From: an uncultured Acetatifactor sp.
GTDB taxonomy: Bacteria; Bacillota; Clostridia; Lachnospirales; Lachnospiraceae
Length of the DNA stretch: 64,000 nt
Direction of reading: 5' to 3'
NCBI GenBank assembly: GCA_910584375.1
Contig: CAJUAH010000021.1
Span: forward strand, 6,312-70,311
Below, piece by piece: positions 59,952 to 64,000 of this stretch. The stretch's first letter is position 1. Every line of letters starts with the position of its first letter. The notes under the pieces were generated by a model that did no database searches, had not been told where the DNA came from, and worked only from the letters and a program-made list of their open reading frames with translations. Position numbers and translations under genes: made by a program.

Positions 59952-61585
59952 GCCACTTTTACCAGCAGATGGCCCTTGGGCATCGCCCGCAGTTCCTCTT
60001 CCGTCACCGCCCGAAACAGGATTACCAAAGCGAAATACACCACCACCGCTGCCAGGATGGCCGGAACGGCGGATATCACGATGGATCCCGTCAGCATGAG
60101 CAGTGTTTCATACAGAACCCACGCGATGGCCCCCATGAACCCGGAGGCAATAAAGGGAACGATAAAGGTATTCATAGCCTCCTGACGGTATCCCAGCGCC
60201 TTGTGCAGGGACATCTGGTTCAGCACGCACATCAGCCCCGAATACAGGATCGTGGCAATAACCACCGCGTAAATGCCCAGATCGGTAAAAAGCAGCAGCG
60301 GCACCAGCACAGCCGTCTGTATGAGCAGCGCGATGGCCGCGTTGACAATGGGCGTATTCACCCTGCCAATCCCCTGCAATATGGAGTTGCTCAAGGTGGA
60401 CAGCGCATAGAAGATCACGGACACCGCCAGCGCCATCAGGATTCTGGAGGCCAGTTCGATCGTGTTCTCGTCAGGGAAGAGCAGCCAGGTGACGGGTTTT
60501 GCCAGCGCAAAGAGCCCCACCGCCGAGGGAATGGAGATCAGCATGATCGTCTTCACTGCCTGGGACATCTTATCCCGGGCGTCCGCCAACTGCCTGCGGG
60601 CCACGAGCTGGGACACCGTGGGAATGATGGCGGCGGCCATGGCCGAGGAGAAGGCGATGGGAATATTGGAGATCTTCATGGCCTCCCCGTTGAACACGCC
60701 GTAATCCCCCATGGCCAGATCCTCCGCCACATGGCGGAATTTGATCATGATATCCGAATACAGCTTGTTGTTCAGGGAACTGCTGAGATTGTAGATGGCC
60801 GTACTCATGATGAAGGGCAGCACCACCTGCAGGATCATCACGCTGATCTCCCGGTATGAGTCCACCTGCCGGGTCCGGTCCCTCTGGATCCTCCTCTGGA
60901 TCATGGGACGGTTCAAAGCATAGATCCCTCCCATAAAGAGCAGCGCCGCCAGCACCCCCGCGCCGGTTCCCAGGGCGCTGCCCATAGCGCCATACACCGC
61001 CCGGCCGGTCTGGTCCGCCGCCGTCCGGCTCTCCTCATAACTCCCCGTGAACCAGACGATAAATCCGTAGGCGGCCCCTATGCTCACCGCCGCGTTGACG
61101 ATCTGCTCCAGGATCTGGGAGAAAGAGGTCTGCACCATACTCTTATGCGCCTGAAAATATCCCCGCAGCACCCCCAGGATACCGTAGATAAAGATCGTGG
61201 GGGCCAGCACCCGCAGCACCGGCACAGCCGACTCCGTCGCCAGATATCCCGCACCAAAAAAGAGGAGTAAGCTCGCGACGAGACCCACTCCCAGCACATA
61301 GTACATGGCACATATAAATACCCTGTGAGCATTGCGGTATTCCCGCAACGACAGTTTCTGCGCGATCACCTTGGAGATCGCGGAGGGAATACTGTACGAA
61401 GATATCATCAGCACGATGGCGTAATAATTGTATGCGGTCTGATAGTATCCCAGGCCCACAGGGCCGATAATACGCGTCACGGGACTTATGTACAACAGCC
61501 CGATGATCCGGCTGATAAATCCTGCGGCGGCCAGAATGCCCGCCTGCAGGATAAAACTGTCTCTCTTTTTGCCGTTGCCGCTCAT
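59927..61585 (-). CDS. SpoVB/MurJ-family flippase
   Basis: A 552-residue polytopic membrane protein with about 14 helices (ILAAAGFISRIIGLLYISPV at the start; IFIYGILGVLRGYFQAHKSM; SSLNNKLYSDIMIKFRHVAE). It closely resembles SpoVB and MurJ proteins that translocate lipid II. The start ATG at 61585 lies just four bp after the glgA stop, so the two are co-transcribed. A shorter relative lies at 42203-43567. Assignment to sporulation or growth cannot be made from the window. Confidence 0.88.
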   Translation of the reverse strand: MSGNGKKRDSFILQAGILAAAGFISRIIGLLYISPVTRIIGPVGLGYYQTAYNYYAIVLMISSYSIPSAISKVIAQKLSLREYRNAHRVFICAMYYVLGVGLVASLLLFFGAGYLATESAVPVLRVLAPTIFIYGILGVLRGYFQAHKSMVQTSFSQILEQIVNAAVSIGAAYGFIVWFTGSYEESRTAADQTGRAVYGAMGSALGTGAGVLAALLFMGGIYALNRPMIQRRIQRDRTRQVDSYREISVMILQVVLPFIMSTAIYNLSSSLNNKLYSDIMIKFRHVAEDLAMGDYGVFNGEAMKISNIPIAFSSAMAAAIIPTVSQLVARRQLADARDKMSQAVKTIMLISIPSAVGLFALAKPVTWLLFPDENTIELASRILMALAVSVIFYALSTLSNSILQGIGRVNTPIVNAAIALLIQTAVLVPLLLFTDLGIYAVVIATILYSGLMCVLNQMSLHKALGYRQEAMNTFIVPFIASGFMGAIAWVLYETLLMLTGSIVISAVPAILAAVVVYFALVILFRAVTEEELRAMPKGHLLVKVAKKCRLLR

Positions 61586-61589
61586 TCTC

Positions 61590-63038
61590 TCAATATCCTA
61601 TCAACCAGTCATACATCTCCTGATACTTCTTTGCCGACACCTCCCAGGAAAAATCGGCTGCCATGGCACGGTCCACGATCTTGTTCCACTCCCGCTTTTT
61701 ATCGTAATAGACCTGCTCCGCATAGCGGACGGCGGCCAGCATCTCATGGGCATTGTAGTTGGCAAAGCTAAAGCCTGTGCCCTTGTTCTCATACTCGTTG
61801 TACGGCTCCACCGTATCTTTCAGACCGCCCGTCTCCCTGACAATGGGCACCGTGCCGTAGCGCAGGGACATGAGCTGGCTCAGGCCGCAGGGCTCAAACA
61901 GGGACGGCATCAGGAAAGCGTCACAGGACGCATATATCTTGTGGGACAGTTCCTCGGAATAGAATATATTGGCCGACACCTTATCGCTGTATTTCCAGTC
62001 GAAATGACGGAACATATTCTCATACCGCTCTTCCCCGGTCCCCAGAATCACCAGTTGAATATCGTCCCGGCACAGTTCATCCATCACATAGGCGATCAGA
62101 TCAAAACCCTTCTGATCCGTCAGCCGGGAGACCACGCCGATCATCATCTTCTTCTCGTCCACCGTAAGGCCCAGCTCTTCCTGCAGCGCTTTCTTGTTCT
62201 TGGCCTTCTCCTTACGGAAATTCACCGCGTTATAGGGCTTTACGATATATTTGTCCGTCTCGGGGTTAAACTCCTCGTAGTCGATGCCGTTCACGATGCC
62301 CCGCAGGTCGCCGCTGCGGGCCTTCAGCAGACCGTCCAGACCTTCCCCGTAGAACTGCGTCTTAATCTCCTCCGCATAGGTGTCGCTCACGGTGGTCACC
62401 GCGTCCGCAAACACGATACCGCCTTTGAGCAAATTGGCGTCCTTGTACGCCTCCAGCTTATCCGGCGTAAAATAATACTGGGGCAGTCCGGTGATATTCT
62501 GCACCACCTTGGGATCCCATTTCCCCTGGAACTTCAGATTGTGAATCGTGATCACAGACTTGATCCCCCGGAAAAAGTCGCTGCCCTGGAAACGCTCTTT
62601 CAGATATACCGGCACCAGCCCGGTCTGCCAGTCATGGCAGTGGATCAGATCCGGCCGGAAATCCAGGATCGGCAGCACAGACAGCACCGCCTTGGAGAAA
62701 AAGGCGTACTTCTCAATCTCGAACAGCGCATTGTCCCCATAGGGCTTGAATCCGCCGAAATATCCCTCGTTGTCAATAAAATAATACTGAATCCCATCCA
62801 CCTCGGCCTTCAGAACTCCCACATAGGCGTCCGTCCAGTTAAAATCCATATAAAAATGGGTCACATACTCCAGCCTGTCTTTCATCTCCTGTTTCATGCA
62901 GGTATATTTGGGCAGGATCACCCGCACATCAAAATATTCCCTGTCAATACATTTGGGCAGGGAACCCACCACATCGGCCAGTCCGCCCGTCTTGATAAAA
63001 GGAACTCCTTCAGATGCCGCAAACAGTATTCTTTTCAT
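61590..63038 (-). CDS. glgA: Glycogen (starch) synthase
   Basis: A 482-residue GT5 glucosyltransferase that extends alpha-1,4-glucan from ADP-glucose. The KTGGLADVVGSLP motif binds ADP-glucose (Lys about 15-20); PDLIHCHDWQTGLVP, VVSRLTDQKGFDLI and PSLFEPCGLSQLMSLRYGTV complete the active site. ATG at 63038 is chosen because GGAGG is seven bases upstream. No other glg genes are in the window. Glycogen storage is common before clostridial sporulation. Confidence 0.95.
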   Translation of the reverse strand: MKRILFAASEGVPFIKTGGLADVVGSLPKCIDREYFDVRVILPKYTCMKQEMKDRLEYVTHFYMDFNWTDAYVGVLKAEVDGIQYYFIDNEGYFGGFKPYGDNALFEIEKYAFFSKAVLSVLPILDFRPDLIHCHDWQTGLVPVYLKERFQGSDFFRGIKSVITIHNLKFQGKWDPKVVQNITGLPQYYFTPDKLEAYKDANLLKGGIVFADAVTTVSDTYAEEIKTQFYGEGLDGLLKARSGDLRGIVNGIDYEEFNPETDKYIVKPYNAVNFRKEKAKNKKALQEELGLTVDEKKMMIGVVSRLTDQKGFDLIAYVMDELCRDDIQLVILGTGEERYENMFRHFDWKYSDKVSANIFYSEELSHKIYASCDAFLMPSLFEPCGLSQLMSLRYGTVPIVRETGGLKDTVEPYNEYENKGTGFSFANYNAHEMLAAVRYAEQVYYDKKREWNKIVDRAMAADFSWEVSAKKYQEMYDWLIGY

Positions 63039-63154
63039 GTGCAAACCTCCATCTGTACCTTCTCGTAGATAAATGAATTATACTACATTCTGCATCTTTA
63101 GAAAAGCCTTTTCTTTAATTTTTCGTTTTATCTGTTTTTCACTTTATATGGAAG

Positions 63155-63709
63155 CTATTCCCGGTATTTCAGCCGGATGCGGTCAGCGATCAGGGCGATA
63201 AACTCGGAGTTGGTGGGCTTTCCCTTTCCGGTGTTTACCGTGTAGCCGAACAGAGCGTCCAGCGTCTCCATCCTGCCCCGGGACCAGGCCACTTCGATGG
63301 CGTGGCGGATGGCCCGCTCCACCCGGCTGGGCGTGGTCTGGAAACGCTTGGCGATGGTGGGGTAGAGTACCTTGGTGATGGAGCTGATCATCGAGGGCTC
63401 CTTCACCGACATCATAATGGCCTCCCGTAAGTACTGATATCCCTTGATATGTGCCGGGACGCCGATCTCGTGAATGATATCGGTCACGTCCTGTTCCAGG
63501 TCATAGACCTTCTCTTTGGGCTCTCTCGGCACGTTTCTCTCCTCCGCGGCCTGGATCAGGGTTTCTCCGGAACTTTGCAGGTCGCCGTCCTTTTTTCCCC
63601 CAGGCACCGTTATCATTATCTGAAATTCTTTGTCCCCGTTCATCAGATCTCCCAGTATTCTGTACACTTTTTCGTTATCATCGGCAGCGGTAATGCGCAA
63701 CTGTTCCAT
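63155..63709 (-). CDS. Spo0A-type regulator with truncated receiver domain
   Basis: A 184-residue protein. Residues about 75-184 form a complete Spo0A C-terminal DNA-binding domain (DIIHEIGVPAHIKGYQYLRE; HTH region TTPSRVERAIRHAIEVAWSR; GYTVNTGKGKPTNSEFIALI). The N-terminus keeps a receiver-like first strand and acidic pocket (MEQLRITAADDNEKVYRILG), then a short unrelated linker; the strand with the phospho-acceptor Asp and the conserved Thr and Lys are missing. Canonical Spo0A is about 260-270 residues. ATG at 63709 is preferred over ATG 63754 because GGAGGAG lies between them. The promoter is near 63753-63782. No frameshift remnant of a receiver is found upstream. Its usual neighbours spoIVB and recN are absent, so this is probably a second Spo0A homologue. 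Confidence 0.88.
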   Translation of the reverse strand: MEQLRITAADDNEKVYRILGDLMNGDKEFQIMITVPGGKKDGDLQSSGETLIQAAEERNVPREPKEKVYDLEQDVTDIIHEIGVPAHIKGYQYLREAIMMSVKEPSMISSITKVLYPTIAKRFQTTPSRVERAIRHAIEVAWSRGRMETLDALFGYTVNTGKGKPTNSEFIALIADRIRLKYRE

Positions 63710-63752
63710 AAGCTTAGACTCTCCTCCACATATTGACTTTATATCATTATTC

Positions 63753-63782
63753 ATTATACGATTCTCCCATATCAGACAGCAA
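63753..63782 (-). promoter_or_regulatory. Sigma-A type promoter of the Spo0A-like gene
   Basis: Minus strand TTGCTG (63777-63782) and TATAAT (63753-63758) with an 18-bp spacer. The upstream ATG 63754 overlaps the -10 box, which rules it out as start. Confidence 0.6.
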
Positions 63783-63893
63783 CTGCAAGTCGCCGCAAGT
63801 TCTTGCAGGATTCATGGTTTTATGCTCTTTTCCGGCATGGGACAACAAAAAGGGGCGGCATTCCATCATATAAGATGCAAAAAAAAACAGTAC

Positions 63894-63921
63894 TTGCATT
63901 CTCTCAAAAATGTGTTATAAT
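63894..63921 (+). promoter_or_regulatory. Sigma-A type promoter of the tRNA gene
   Basis: TTGCAT (63894-63899) and TATAAT (63916-63921) with a 16-bp spacer, eight bases before the tRNA 5' end. Confidence 0.7.
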
Positions 63922-63929
63922 CTCCTTAT

Positions 63930-64000
63930 GGGGATATAGCTCAGTTGGGAGAGCGATACGTTCGCAACGTATAGGTCACGAGTTCGAGTCTCGCTATCTC
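63930..64000 (+). tRNA. tRNA-Ala(CGC), 3' end cut by window
   Basis: Seventy-one nucleotides of cloverleaf: acceptor GGGGATA, D-arm GCTCAGTTGGGAGAGC, anticodon stem ATACG/CGTAT around loop TTCGCAA, variable AGGTC, T-arm ACGAGTTCGAGTCTCGC. The anticodon CGC reads Ala codon GCG. The G3-U70 pair that defines alanine identity is present, which supports the call. The first T-stem pair (A-C) is a mismatch. Position 72, discriminator and CCA lie beyond the window. Confidence 0.85.

Noticed and set aside
63155..63760. Frameshifted full-length spo0A
   Set aside because: The space upstream of the start holds a promoter and no receiver-like sequence in any frame.

Overview
This 64 kb window comes from the chromosome of an anaerobic, endospore-forming, motile Firmicute, most likely a Lachnospiraceae member (Clostridia). 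The evidence is gene content: sigK, spoIIP, gpr, spoIIM, a SpoVB/MurJ-type flippase and a Spo0A-type DNA-binding protein for sporulation; pilT and a chemotaxis receptor for surface motility; a NifS/NifU iron-sulfur pair; AGGAGG-type ribosome sites; and sigma-A promoters with near-perfect 17-bp spacers. There is no prophage, insertion sequence or CRISPR array.

Layout. 1-5.7 kb: a chemotaxis receptor cut by the window edge, pilT, and a three-gene unit (small protein, papain-like/BtrH-like protein, polytopic membrane protein). 6-18.7 kb is an accessory zone: an HTH-methyltransferase fusion; a five-gene redox operon (small protein, iron alcohol dehydrogenase, DUF362 lipoprotein, two flavodoxin-type proteins) with a divergent LysR regulator; two unknown genes; a family 2 glycoside hydrolase with its LacI regulator; and an HTH regulator. 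18.7-21.5 kb: an AAA-ATPase/nuclease-like gene lying between the complete sigK and a second copy of the sigK 3' end. 21.8-27.9 kb: hemW-lepA, spoIIP-gpr and rpsT. 28-35.5 kb: TPM-domain and zinc-ribbon membrane proteins, a glycolytic operon gap-pgk-mazG-tpiA and a PHP-family phosphatase.

35.5-45 kb: mnmA, an orphan solute-binding lipoprotein, a Cys-rich secreted protein and nifS-nifU (sulfur supply for Fe-S clusters and tRNA thiolation), then a flippase and DAHP synthase. 44.8-57.4 kb: a Xer-type recombinase, spoIIM, an aminotransferase, rny, recX, a LexA-controlled recA, cinA, pgsA, rimO, and the yicC-remA-gmk-rpoZ operon, an order familiar from Clostridia. 57.4-64 kb: a 760-bp gene-free zone full of repeats, rqcH, a SpoVB-like flippase, glgA, a Spo0A-type regulator lacking most of the receiver domain, and the start of a tRNA-Ala gene.

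The most unusual signals are the receiver-stripped Spo0A homologue; the duplicated sigK 3' end flanking an AAA-ATPase gene; three intergenic tandem arrays (two with the same 43-bp period, one with 22-bp units that encodes the end of SpoIIP); a 148-bp MITE-like palindrome that abuts one 43-bp array; and a Xer recombinase in which the first catalytic arginine is lysine. All functional names come from reading the protein sequences; no database search was run.
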